DNA of 64,000 nt, taken from the NCBI RefSeq assembly GCF_001188955.3, contig NZ_JPRF03000097.1, forward strand, positions 186,001-250,000, given 5' to 3'. Of the stretch, positions 18,301-25,233 are shown one piece after another. Source of the stretch: Kitasatospora aureofaciens. GTDB taxonomy: Bacteria > Actinomycetota > Actinomycetes > Streptomycetales > Streptomycetaceae. The notes beneath the pieces were generated by a model. It was not told the DNA's origin, made no database searches, and saw only the letters and a list, made by a program, of their open reading frames with translations. Position numbers and translations under genes: made by a program. How positions within the stretch are numbered: position 1 is the first letter of the stretch; each line of letters opens with the position of its first letter.

Positions 18301-19306
18301 CTTCCTCGCCGACGACACCCTCGTCGCCCCCTACGAGCTGCGCGGCGGCTGGCTGCACCTGGGCCGCGCCCGCGTCGGACGCCGCTCCTTCGTCGGCAAC
18401 TCCGGCATCGTCGGCCCCGGCCGCTGGCTGCCCGACAACTCCCTGGTCGGCGTGCTCTCCGACACCCCCGCCCAGGCCCTGGAGGGCTCCTCGTGGCTGG
18501 GCCGGCCCGCCTTCGCCCTGCCCCGGGTGGCCGAAGGCGGCGGCGAGGCCCGCACCTACGAGCCGCCCAGGCGCCTGATGTGGGCGCGCGCAGGCGTCGA
18601 GCTGTGCCGGCTCGTCCCGGTGATCATCGCCGCCCTGCTCGCCGACCTGGTCTTCGCCGCCCTGCAGGCCATCCGCAACGGCTACGGGCTGGGCGTGGCC
18701 GTCGGCGCCGCCGGCCTGGTGCTGGTCGCCGCCGCCGTCGCCGCCTGCACCATCGCCACCCTCGCCAAATGGCTGCTGGTCGGACGCTTCCGGGTCGCCG
18801 AGCACCCCCTGTGGTCGTCCTTCGTGTGGCGCAACGAGCTCTACGACACCTTCGTCGAGGAACTCGCCATGCCCTTCGGCGGCGGCGCCATGACCGGCAC
18901 CCCCTACCTGAACCTGTGGCTGCGCAGCCTCGGCGCCAGGATCGGGCGCGGCGTGTGGTGCGAGACCCACTGGCTGCCCGAGAGCGACCTGGTCACCGTC
19001 GGGGCCGGCGCCAGCGTCAACCGCGGCACCGTGCTGCAGACCCACCTGTTCCACGACCGGGTGATGCGCCTGGGCCCCGTCCACCTGGGCACCGGCTCCA
19101 CCACCGGCCCGCACTCGATCGTGCTGCTCAACTCCTCCCTCGGCGCCAACACCACGGTCGGCCCCGCCTCCCTGGTCATGCGCGGCGAGAACGTCCCCGA
19201 CGCCACCCGCTGGCTCGGCAACCCCGTCGCCGCCTGGAACGCCGACCCCACCCCGCCCCCCGGCCGCCGCGCCACCCGCGCCCGACGCCGCAGCCCTGTG
19301 ACGTAG
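15317..19306 (+). CDS. pls: Pls/PosA-type peptide synthetase, probable epsilon-poly-L-lysine synthetase
   Basis: 1329 residues, close to the ~1320 of known epsilon-poly-lysine synthetase. Order: adenylation domain (about 30-505), with IIFTSGTTGRPKG near 171-183, FDASCEEMW, NTYGPTETT, YRSGDLV, and PTKTSGKVDRGALP near 491-504; carrier domain with DDFFALGGSS, Ser551 being the phosphopantetheine site; then a ~750-residue half with about six membrane spans (for example LLALFALAGL near 625, LVLFGLVPLLSAL near 858, LVPVIIAALLADLVF near 1097). The spans alternate with hexapeptide left-handed-helix segments (IGAGACLEPEVDI, IGEGASIGHRATLMPGARIG, GTGSTTGPHSIVL). That is the tandem C1-C3 architecture of Pls, which joins monomers at the membrane. 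Specificity residues aligned by eye to GrsA read DAESIGTVVK, near the published lysine code. No thioesterase or separate condensation domain is present, as expected. Product identity is inferred. Confidence 0.85.
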   Translation: MDVRHDTAGPRTLHRPHPGLAAGWPVAQPAHPRSLLDVIAATADAHPHAPALDTGTTVLDYRTLLQEVDALAGVLAGHGIGTGDRVGVRIPSGTADLYVSILAVLRCGAAYVPVDADDPDERAEMIWQDAQVCAVLGAERRLFAGPGARPRGRPAWPNPDDDAWIIFTSGTTGRPKGVAVTHRSAAAFVDAEARIFLRQHPLGPGDRVLAGLSVAFDASCEEMWLAWRHGACLVPAPRALVKAGTDLGPWLVQRRITAISTVPTLLALWPQECLDQVRLIIVGGEACPAELVERLAVPGREFWNTYGPTETTVVATAARMLPGQPVRIGAPLDGWEIAVVDQAGNPVPWYESGELLISGIGTARYLDPAKDAEKYSPHPAIASPRVYRSGDLVRNDPEGLIFLGRADDQIKLGGRRIELGEIDAALQALPGIRAAAAAVRKTPAGADLLVGYLVPQPGTGPDLATARQHLLEHLPAPLVPVLALVDSLPTKTSGKVDRGALPWPLATTATTTHGPAEQLHGTAGWLAGHWERLLGTAPAATDDFFALGGSSLTAARLVSELRTRHNGVSVADLYAHPVLGDLAHYLDSLAPAPRAAAGPQTATTAHPARAVRPTPRSAALWQTLMLLALFALAGLRWTIVLVAADNLLGTHLSWAPHSSWWPVAAGAAAFYSAPGRTLLAAAGARLITAGIRPGSHPRGGQVHLRLWAAERYTAMFATASLSGTPWAPRYARMLGCRVGRGVQLHTAPPVTGLARIGAGACLEPEVDIAGWWLDGDTLQLGHIDIGEGASIGHRATLMPGARIGAGAEIAPGTCVTATVPPGEHWHGSPARPSTETRTPWPAAPARPHRIWNAAYGLSLVLFGLVPLLSALPALFIVYPMVDNEHTLGTALLQLLPLTVPLAVLTVLCHATLIALLIRLFSLPLRPGFHPATGGVAFCAWAVSGLSDSARRTLFPLYASLFTPVWLRLLGARIGRRVEASTVLALPGLMRVDDGAFLADDTLVAPYELRGGWLHLGRARVGRRSFVGNSGIVGPGRWLPDNSLVGVLSDTPAQALEGSSWLGRPAFALPRVAEGGGEARTYEPPRRLMWARAGVELCRLVPVIIAALLADLVFAALQAIRNGYGLGVAVGAAGLVLVAAAVAACTIATLAKWLLVGRFRVAEHPLWSSFVWRNELYDTFVEELAMPFGGGAMTGTPYLNLWLRSLGARIGRGVWCETHWLPESDLVTVGAGASVNRGTVLQTHLFHDRVMRLGPVHLGTGSTTGPHSIVLLNSSLGANTTVGPASLVMRGENVPDATRWLGNPVAAWNADPTPPPGRRATRARRRSPVT

Positions 19307-19326
19307 CCCACCCCGGGCACCGCAAA

Positions 19327-19364
19327 GGCGGTGCGGTCACGGTCCCCACCGTGACCGCACCGCC
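19327..19364 (+). terminator. Strong intrinsic terminator after the synthetase gene
   Basis: A perfect 17-bp stem (GGCGGTGCGGTCACGGT at 19327-19343 with its complement at 19348-19364), a CCCC loop and a following CTTTTCC tract, 21 bases after the stop. Confidence 0.9.
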
Positions 19365-19553
19365 CTTTTCCGCTTTGCCCGCCCTTGGCGGGACACCGCC
19401 CAGGGCGCCCCGCCTGTGAAGGCCCGCGCACGAACCGCCCCCCCGGGGGGGGCGGGAGGCGAAGGGCGGCGCGAGGGCCCGTACCGTGGAGGTGGGCAGT
19501 ACCACCCGCGGCCGCGGCCGCGAACGCTCCGCCCCCGACCGTGGTGAACGGGA

Positions 19554-19679
19554 CGGACCGCACGGACCGCACGGACCGCACGGACCGCACGGACCGCACG
19601 GACCGCACGGACCGGGCGGACGGGGCGGACGGGGCGGACGGGGTGGACGGGGTGGACGGGGTGGACGGGGTGAACCGGG
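19554..19679. repeat. 9-bp tandem repeat, 14 units
   Basis: Six exact CGGACCGCA units (19554-19607) pass through CGGACCGGG into three CGGACGGGG and three TGGACGGGG units, ending TGAACCGGG. The period is 9 throughout. It lies in the 603-base gap 19307-19909, where no reading frame is otherwise supported; that gap also has a C/G-run palindrome near 19440-19458. Translations are repetitive tripeptides in every frame, so coding is unlikely. Confidence 0.9.
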
Positions 19680-19909
19680 GGCCGGGGCCGCCGGCGGCAC
19701 GGCCGGGAAACGGCCCCGGCCCCGGGGCGTTCCCGTACAGGGGGCATCGACCGCGCAAGCCCGTACGGCCGCGGCCGGCGCCCGGGCAACGCCTTCGGCA
19801 GCACGGGAAGCCGGGCCCGGCCGCCCGCCCCGACGGGAAGAGCGCCACCTTCGCCGGGTAGCCTCGCTCCCGGCGGGCGCCGACAGGCACAACGGACAGG
19901 GGCGGACGG

Positions 19910-20521
19910 ATGACGCAGCAGCAGCGCGGCTACTGGCGGGACTCGGACGGCTCGCCCGTCGCCGTCAGCCAGGCGCACATCGTGTGGACCAGGGCGGCCT
20001 ACCCGGCCCTGGTGGAGGTGGCACGCCGCTACCACGCGGTGATCACCTACGCCGAGCTGGCCGAGGCCGTCCAGCAGGCCTCCGGGGTGCGCACCAGCAT
20101 CAACCAGCGGCACTGGATCGGCAAGGTGCTGGCCCTGGTGGTGCGCGAGGCCCACCGCCGCGGCGACCCGCCGCTGACCTCCCTGGTGGTGCACGCCGCC
20201 GACGGCATGGTCGGAACCGGCTACCAGGACGTGCTGGCGGTGGCCGGACAGCCGCCGATCCCGGACGAGATGGACCGCGAGCAGCACGCCGCCGCCGCCC
20301 GGCTGGCCTGCTACCGCCACTTCGGCGCCGACCTGCCCGCCGACGGCGGCATCCCGGCGCTGGCCCCGCGGCTGAAGACCGCGGCGACCCGCCGGAGCAC
20401 CACCACCACCACCGTCGCCGCGGCGCCCGCGCCGCGCCCGCCGGCGATCTGCCCGACCTGTTTCCTGGAGCTGCCGGCGACCCGGGTGTGCGACTCCTGC
20501 GGAGCGGCCGTCGCGCCGTGA
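19910..20521 (+). CDS. Conserved hypothetical protein with C-terminal zinc ribbon
   Basis: 203 residues from ATG 19910 with GGGGCGG upstream. The N-terminal ~160 residues (WTRAAYPALVEVARRYHAVI, TYAELAEAVQQASGVRTSIN, QRHWIGKVLALVVREAHRRG, ARLACYRHFGADLPADGG) match, from memory, a widespread uncharacterised actinobacterial family. A Thr-rich linker leads to CPTC...CDSC near 184-198, a four-cysteine zinc ribbon. It is cytosolic. No operon partner is present and the function is unknown. Confidence 0.7.
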   Translation: MTQQQRGYWRDSDGSPVAVSQAHIVWTRAAYPALVEVARRYHAVITYAELAEAVQQASGVRTSINQRHWIGKVLALVVREAHRRGDPPLTSLVVHAADGMVGTGYQDVLAVAGQPPIPDEMDREQHAAAARLACYRHFGADLPADGGIPALAPRLKTAATRRSTTTTTVAAAPAPRPPAICPTCFLELPATRVCDSCGAAVAP

Positions 20522-20598
20522 AACGCCACCTGTGAAACGCCAGCCGTCGCACGGCGGCCGTCACACGGCGGCCGTGGCGCCGGCCAGCGGCGCGGTCC

Positions 20599-21234
20599 TC
20601 ACACCGCGGCCGGCAGCCGGCCCGGCATGCGCCAGCCCTCGGCCAGGCGGGAGGGGCTCAGGCGCCGGCCCTCGCCGAAGAACTCGCAGAACTTCATGAT
20701 CAGCGGGTCCCAGCCGACCGGGTCCACGTAGTGGTCGGTGCCCGGCACGATCAGGCCCTCGTCCACGTGGGCGCGCACCACGGTGACCTCGAACGCCGTG
20801 CACCCCTCGTTGCCGGCCAGCGGGGTGGCCGCCTCCACCCGGCACTCCAGCTGCACCGGGCACTCGGCGGCCCGCGGCGCCCGCACCAGCTCGCCGGGCA
20901 GCTCGGTCAGCCCGGCGGCGCCGAACTTGTCCCGCTCGTGGCGGTAGCCCTGCTCGCGCCGGTACTCGGCGATGTGCGGGTTGGCGGTCAGCAGCGCGAG
21001 GGCGTCGACGGCGTCCACCTGCGCCGCGCAGGGCAGGTTGAGCACGCACTCGCCCTCGCGCCGCAGGTTGGCGCTGGTCTGGGAGCTGTTGCCCAGCCCC
21101 AGCACGCACGACTGGCCCAGCCACCAGGCCGAGGACATCGGCGCCAGGTTGGCGCCGCCGTCCTCGTTGCGCGAGCCGATCAGCACCACCGGGGTGCCGA
21201 AGTAGAGGACCTTGAGATCGGTGACCTTGTGCAC
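20599..21234 (-). CDS. Flavin reductase family protein
   Basis: 211 residues. It opens VHKVTDLKVLYFGTPVVLIG and continues with SRNEDGGANLAPMSSAWWLG and NSSQTSANLRREGECVLNLP. This is the split-barrel FMN-binding fold of the flavin reductase/DIM6-NTAB family, with the usual NLAPMSS substrate and flavin loop. The start is uncertain: GTG 21234 is the first plausible one, but the ribosome-binding site is weak. It is single, with no monooxygenase partner next to it, so it may act alone as a flavin-dependent enzyme. Confidence 0.8.
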   Translation of the reverse strand: MHKVTDLKVLYFGTPVVLIGSRNEDGGANLAPMSSAWWLGQSCVLGLGNSSQTSANLRREGECVLNLPCAAQVDAVDALALLTANPHIAEYRREQGYRHERDKFGAAGLTELPGELVRAPRAAECPVQLECRVEAATPLAGNEGCTAFEVTVVRAHVDEGLIVPGTDHYVDPVGWDPLIMKFCEFFGEGRRLSPSRLAEGWRMPGRLPAAV

Positions 21235-21345
21235 GGGAAGAGCCGTTCCTTGGACCGGGAGACGGGCGGACCGGGAATGATCCGCCGCCGGCCACCGACT
21301 CTGCCCCCGCCCGCGCACCGGCGCTGGCGGGGATCGGACATCCAG

Positions 21346-21390
21346 CTCCCGCCCCTCCCGCCCCTCCCGCCCCTCCCGCCCCTCCCGCCG
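21346..21390. repeat. 9-bp tandem repeat, 5 units
   Basis: CTCCCGCCC occurs four times exactly and once as CTCCCGCCG, in the intergenic space upstream of the flavin reductase gene and downstream of the carbonic anhydrase gene. It has the same period as the array at 19554. Confidence 0.85.
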
Positions 21391-21427
21391 GTCCCGTGCC
21401 CGCCGCCGGCCGGCCGCTTCGGCCCCG

Positions 21428-22057
21428 TCAGCCGATGCCGCGGGCGGCGACCGTACGGGCCCGGCCGTCGTGCAGCCGGTACGACAGCCCCACCACCGCG
21501 AGCCGCCCCTCGGCCACCCGCGAGGCCAGCAGCTGGGAGCGCTCCAGCAGCAGGTCCACGGTCTGGCGGATGTGCTCGTCCACGATCGCCTCCGGCTCCT
21601 CGATGCCCGCCGCCCGAGCGGACAGCACGCTCGGCGTCACCCGCTCCACCACGTCCCGCACGAAGCCGCCGGGCAGCCTGCCCTCCAGGGAATCCAGCGC
21701 CGCCGCCACCGCGCCGCACGAGTCGTGCCCGAGCACCACCACCAGCGGGCAGTCCAGCACCGCCACCCCGTACTCGACGCTGCCCAGCGCCTCCACACCG
21801 GTCACGTGCCCGGCGGTGCGCACCACGAACAGGTCGCCCAGGCCCTGGTCGAAGATGATCTCGGCGGCCAGCCGGGAGTCGGAGCAGCCGAACAGCACGG
21901 CGAAGGGCTTCTGACCCGGCGCGAGCGCCGCGCGCCGCCCGGCGTCCTGGTTGGGGTGCTCGGGACTGCCGGCCACGAACCGGGCATTGCCCTCCAGCAG
22001 CACCCGCAGGGCCTCGTCGGGGTCGGATATCGGAGCGGACATCGCAGCAGGGATCAT
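21428..22057 (-). CDS. Beta-class carbonic anhydrase
   Basis: 209 residues from ATG 22057 (an ATG at 22042 is also possible). The zinc ligands and dyad are seen as FGCSDSR (Cys58, Asp60, Arg62) and VLGHDSCGA (His111, Cys114). The preceding EALRVLLEGNARFVAG is the standard N-terminal helix. It interconverts CO2 and bicarbonate in the cytosol. No membrane SulP transporter is fused or adjacent. Family assignment is firm. Confidence 0.92.
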   Translation of the reverse strand: MIPAAMSAPISDPDEALRVLLEGNARFVAGSPEHPNQDAGRRAALAPGQKPFAVLFGCSDSRLAAEIIFDQGLGDLFVVRTAGHVTGVEALGSVEYGVAVLDCPLVVVLGHDSCGAVAAALDSLEGRLPGGFVRDVVERVTPSVLSARAAGIEEPEAIVDEHIRQTVDLLLERSQLLASRVAEGRLAVVGLSYRLHDGRARTVAARGIG

Positions 22058-22125
22058 GCCAGCCACCCTAGAACGCCCCTGACGGCAGCCGCAGCCGGGC
22101 CCCCGCCCCCGGGGCGGTGCGGCGC

Positions 22126-23217
22126 TCAGCGGGCCGGGCGCAGCACCAGCACCGTGACGTCGTCGCGGCTGCGCCCGCCGCTCCAGCGCCGGGCGCACCC
22201 GTCCAGCGCCCCCGGCAGCTCGGCGGCCGGGGTGCCGGCCAGCTCCGCCAGGCCCTGCTCGGCCGGGTAGAACGCCCCGGAGGCGTCCTGGGCCTCGGTG
22301 ATGCCGTCGGTCAGCAGCACCAGCACCCCGCCCTCGGGCAGCGCGAAGCGCTCCATGGTCCGCGGCTCACCGGTCAGCGCCGCCAGGCCCAGCGGGACCC
22401 CGGCCGGCAGCCCCACGGCCTCGACCCGCCCGTCGGGGTGCAGCAGGCACGGCGCGAGGTGCCCGCAGTTGACGGCCCGTACGTCGCCGCCGCGCCGCAC
22501 GCACAGCACGGTGGCGGTGACGAAGCGCTCCGGCTCCCCGCTCTGCACGGCGTAGGCGTTGTGGCGCTCGACCGCCGCCTCCAGGGCGTCGGCCACCGCC
22601 GTCAGCTCCGCCTCCCTAAAGGCCGCCTCCCGGAAGGCGCTCAGCACCGCGAAGCCCGTGCCGATCGCGCGCAGGCCCTTGCCCTGCACGTCACCGACCA
22701 GCACCCGGGTGCCGTGCGGGGTCTCGGCGACGTCGTACAGGTCACCGCCGATCAGGGTGTCCTCCTCCACCGGCCGGTACAGCCCGAACAGGTCCAGCTC
22801 CGCCGTGCGCACCGGCAGCGGCCGCAGCAGCTGGCGCTGCAGCGCCACCGCGCTCTGGCGCATCCGGAACAGCTGGCGCTCGCGCCGCACCCGCCGCGCG
22901 CACAGGGCGATCACGGCCGCCTCGGCGGCCACCACGCCCAGCAGGGTGCCCAGCCGGGCCGGCAGGTCCGCGGGCGGGTACAGCGCCGAGTACACCGCCA
23001 CCACGGCGCTCACCCACACCGAGACGGCCACCGTCTGCGCCACCGTGCCCAGACCCGCCAGCAGCGCGGGCAGGAACACCAGCAGCAGCACCAGCCGGGA
23101 ACTGGTCCCGCTGGCCGCCTGGGCGAGCAGCACCAGCGCGGTGGCCACCAGCACCCCGACGGCCACCGCCCCGTTACCGGGGGCGCGCGGGGAGAGCGGT
23201 TCGTCGTCTGCGGCCAC
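22126..23217 (-). CDS. Membrane PP2C-type (SpoIIE/RsbU) serine phosphatase
   Basis: 363 residues. Four or so N-terminal membrane spans (AVAVGVLVATALVLLAQAA, LVLLLVFLPALLAGLG, VSVWVSAVVAVYSALY, LGVVAAEAAVIALCARR) lead to a SpoIIE domain. It has EEDTLIGGDLYDV near 170-182, VLVGDVQGKG near 190-199, and LVLLTDGITEAQD near 308-320, the metal-binding Asp motifs of PPM phosphatases. It probably dephosphorylates an anti-sigma-factor antagonist at the membrane. The GTG start at 23217 has GGAGG almost touching it, so the true start could differ by a few codons. It is divergent from an AraC gene. Confidence 0.85.
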   Translation of the reverse strand: MAADDEPLSPRAPGNGAVAVGVLVATALVLLAQAASGTSSRLVLLLVFLPALLAGLGTVAQTVAVSVWVSAVVAVYSALYPPADLPARLGTLLGVVAAEAAVIALCARRVRRERQLFRMRQSAVALQRQLLRPLPVRTAELDLFGLYRPVEEDTLIGGDLYDVAETPHGTRVLVGDVQGKGLRAIGTGFAVLSAFREAAFREAELTAVADALEAAVERHNAYAVQSGEPERFVTATVLCVRRGGDVRAVNCGHLAPCLLHPDGRVEAVGLPAGVPLGLAALTGEPRTMERFALPEGGVLVLLTDGITEAQDASGAFYPAEQGLAELAGTPAAELPGALDGCARRWSGGRSRDDVTVLVLRPAR

Positions 23218-23307
23218 CCTCCAGGATGGTCGGCCCCGCGCGGCCCACGCGAGCGGGCCGCCGCCGGGCGGGGGAGTTCGCCAGGGACACTCGCTAAGGT
23301 GAAGGGC

Positions 23308-23730
23308 GTGCCCACCCGAGTCCCCCTCGACGACCTCGTCCGGCTGCGCCGCGCCCGCGACCGGATGGACCGCGAGTACGACCAGCCGCTGGACGTGCCC
23401 GCGCTGGCCGCCACCGCCCTGATGTCGCCCGGCCACTTCTCCCGCAGCTTCCGCGCCGCCTACGGCGAGACCCCCTACAGCTACCTCATGACCCGCCGGA
23501 TCGAACGGGCCAAGGCCCTGCTGCGGCGCGGCGACCTGAGCGTCACCGACGTGTGCATGTCCGTCGGCTGCACCTCGCTGGGCTCCTTCAGCACCCGCTT
23601 CACCGAACTGGTCGGCGAGAGCCCCAGCGCCTACCGCGCCCGCGACCACGCCGACGGCGAACCGATCCCCGCCTGCGTCGCCAAGATCCGCACCCGTCCC
23701 GTGCGGCGCACCCAAGGCCGGTTCCCGTAG
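23308..23730 (+). CDS. AraC family regulator, DNA-binding domain only
   Basis: 140 residues from GTG 23308 (AAGG 8 bases upstream; GTG 23299 is possible). Nearly the whole protein is the two helix-turn-helix AraC unit: LDVPALAATALMSPGHFSRS and VTDVCMSVGCTSLGSFSTRF, then ESPSAYRAR. No ligand domain is present. The VOC gene follows within 10 bases, so the two form an operon; this AraC/glyoxalase pair recurs in streptomycetes. It probably controls its own operon. Confidence 0.85.
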   Translation: MPTRVPLDDLVRLRRARDRMDREYDQPLDVPALAATALMSPGHFSRSFRAAYGETPYSYLMTRRIERAKALLRRGDLSVTDVCMSVGCTSLGSFSTRFTELVGESPSAYRARDHADGEPIPACVAKIRTRPVRRTQGRFP

Positions 23731-23740
23731 CGTGACGGGC

Positions 23741-24157
23741 ATGAGCATCGAACTCGCACAGTGCTTCATCGCCGTCGACGACCACGACAAGGCGCTCGCC
23801 TTCTACCGCGACGTGCTCGGCTTCGAGGTGCGCAACGACGTCGGATTCGAGGGGATGCGCTGGGTCACCGTCGGCTCGCCCGAACAGCCCGGCGTGGAGA
23901 TCGTCCTGGAACCCCCGCTGGCCGACCCGCACGCCTGCGAGGACGACCGCCGGGCCGCCGCCGAACTGCTGGCCAAGGGCCTGCTGCGCGGCGTCATCTT
24001 CCGCACCGACGACTGCGACGCGACCTTCGAGCGCATCCGCGCCGCCGGCGCCGAGGTCCTCCAGGAGCCGATGGACCAGCCCTACGGCGTGCGCGACTGC
24101 GCCTTCCGCGACCCGGCGGGCAACATGCTGCGCTTCAACCAGCCGCGCGGGAAGTAG
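23741..24157 (+). CDS. VOC family (glyoxalase/bleomycin-resistance fold) protein
   Basis: 138 residues from ATG 23741. The beta-alpha-beta-beta-beta repeats are clear: AQCFIAVDDHDKALAFYRDV, RWVTVGSPEQPGVEIVLEPP and GVRDCAFRDPAGNMLRFNQ. The last carries the usual final metal-ligand region. It is likely a dimeric cytosolic dioxygenase, isomerase or binding protein; the substrate is unknown. It is co-transcribed with the upstream AraC gene. Its 3' end overlaps the convergent small membrane gene by about 23 bases. Confidence 0.85.
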   Translation: MSIELAQCFIAVDDHDKALAFYRDVLGFEVRNDVGFEGMRWVTVGSPEQPGVEIVLEPPLADPHACEDDRRAAAELLAKGLLRGVIFRTDDCDATFERIRAAGAEVLQEPMDQPYGVRDCAFRDPAGNMLRFNQPRGK

Positions 24158-24374
24158 CCCCGGGCCCGCCGCCGTCGTCGGCGCGGCCCAGGCGGCGCGA
24201 GACCAGCCACGCCCGGACGCCCTGGGCCAGGGCCACGGCGGGCAGCAGCGACCACGGGAGCAGGCCGGCCGCGGCCGGCGGGGGCAGCACGACGGCGGCC
24301 ACGGCCAGCACCGGCAGGGTGCTCAGCAGGGCGACGCGCGGCCGCAGGTGTCGGGGCATCACCGGGGCGGTCAT
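24135..24374 (-). CDS. Small two-span membrane protein coupled to MerR gene
   Basis: 79 residues from ATG 24374, which overlaps the MerR gene stop as ATGA. Two hydrophobic spans are seen (VALLSTLPVLAVAAVVLP, GLLPWSLLPAVALAQGVRAW) with a basic cytosolic tail. Translational coupling with the regulator suggests they work together, perhaps as a sensor or as the regulated product. No named family was recognised. Confidence 0.6.
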   Translation of the reverse strand: MTAPVMPRHLRPRVALLSTLPVLAVAAVVLPPPAAAGLLPWSLLPAVALAQGVRAWLVSRRLGRADDGGGPGATSRAAG

Positions 24375-25162
24375 CGCGACACCTGCCGGGCCCGGTCCAG
24401 GAAGGCGCGCAGCGCGGCCCAGGCGTCGGCCGGGGCCGCCGGGTCGCCGGACAGGGCGCCCGGGTCCTCGCGCCAGGCGGTGCGCACGGCCGCGGACAGG
24501 GTGGTGTCGCCGCCGCTGAAGAGGCGGGAGAGTTCGTCCAGGCGCGCCGCGATGCGCCGCACCCGCGGGTCGGCGGGGTCGGTGCCGGCGGTGCGCAGGG
24601 CCTCGGCGCGGCGGTAGAGCTGGGGCCATTCGACCTCCAGCAGGTAGTGGGCGCCCGGGCCCAGGGCGGCGGCGTGGTCGGCGAGGGCGTGCAGCTGGTC
24701 CTCGTCGAGGTGGCGGCGCAGGGCCTCGCCGGCCGCCGCACCGGTGGCGCCGACGGCCTGGACCAGGCGCAGCAGCTCGGCGGTGCCGGGGGTGCGTTCG
24801 GCGTCGAGTTCGTCCTGCAGGCGGGCGAGGCGTTCGCGCAGGGTGTGCAGGGCGGCCAGGGAGGCCTCGGTGGCGGCCAGGTGCTCGCGCACCAGCCGCC
24901 GCGGGTCCACGCCGGCGTCCAGGCAGGTCGCGATGGTCTCCAGCCCCAGGCCCAGGCGGCGCAGCGCGAGGACCTGGTAGAGGCGCACGACGTCCTGCTC
25001 GGTGTAGGCGCGGTGGCCGCAGGAGGTGCGCCGGGAGGGGCGCAGCAGGCCGATCTCGTCCCAGTGGTGCAGGGTGCGTACGGTCAGGCCGCTGGCCTCG
25101 GCGAGCGGGCCGACCTTCCAGGTCCGTTCCTCGGACCGGGTCTGTTCTTCACGGGAGGGCAT
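24371..25162 (-). CDS. MerR family transcriptional regulator
   Basis: 263 residues from ATG 25162. The winged helix opens WKVGPLAEASGLTVRTLHHW near 15-34, with DEIGLLRPSRRTSCGHRAYT and a long coiled-coil (LAALHTLRERLARLQDELDA). The C-terminal ~140 residues (DQLHALADHAAALGPGAHYL, EVEWPQLYRRAEALRTAGTD) resemble the TipAS-like effector domain that binds hydrophobic or thiopeptide-type ligands. The gene sits behind a MerR-type promoter with the operator in its spacer, so autoregulation is likely. It is coupled to a small membrane protein. Confidence 0.85.
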   Translation of the reverse strand: MPSREEQTRSEERTWKVGPLAEASGLTVRTLHHWDEIGLLRPSRRTSCGHRAYTEQDVVRLYQVLALRRLGLGLETIATCLDAGVDPRRLVREHLAATEASLAALHTLRERLARLQDELDAERTPGTAELLRLVQAVGATGAAAGEALRRHLDEDQLHALADHAAALGPGAHYLLEVEWPQLYRRAEALRTAGTDPADPRVRRIAARLDELSRLFSGGDTTLSAAVRTAWREDPGALSGDPAAPADAWAALRAFLDRARQVSR

Positions 25163-25168
25163 GGCACG

Positions 25169-25199
25169 AGCATTCCTCCTCACGCCGCGTGAGGTGCAA
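25169..25199 (-). promoter_or_regulatory. MerR autoregulatory promoter, probably leaderless
   Basis: On the minus strand TTGCAC (25199-25194), a 19-base spacer and AATGCT (25174-25169) are seen. A perfect dyad CCTCACG-CGG-CGTGAGG starts at the last base of the -35. Only 6 bases separate the -10 from the ATG at 25162, so transcription would start at or next to the start codon. Confidence 0.75.
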
Positions 25200-25233
25200 G
25201 CCCGGGGCCGCGCCGCAGCGCACGGACACGCCT

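Noticed and set aside
19554..19679. Possible CRISPR-like array
   Set aside because: Units are 9 bases with no spacers and no cas genes; it is a simple tandem repeat.
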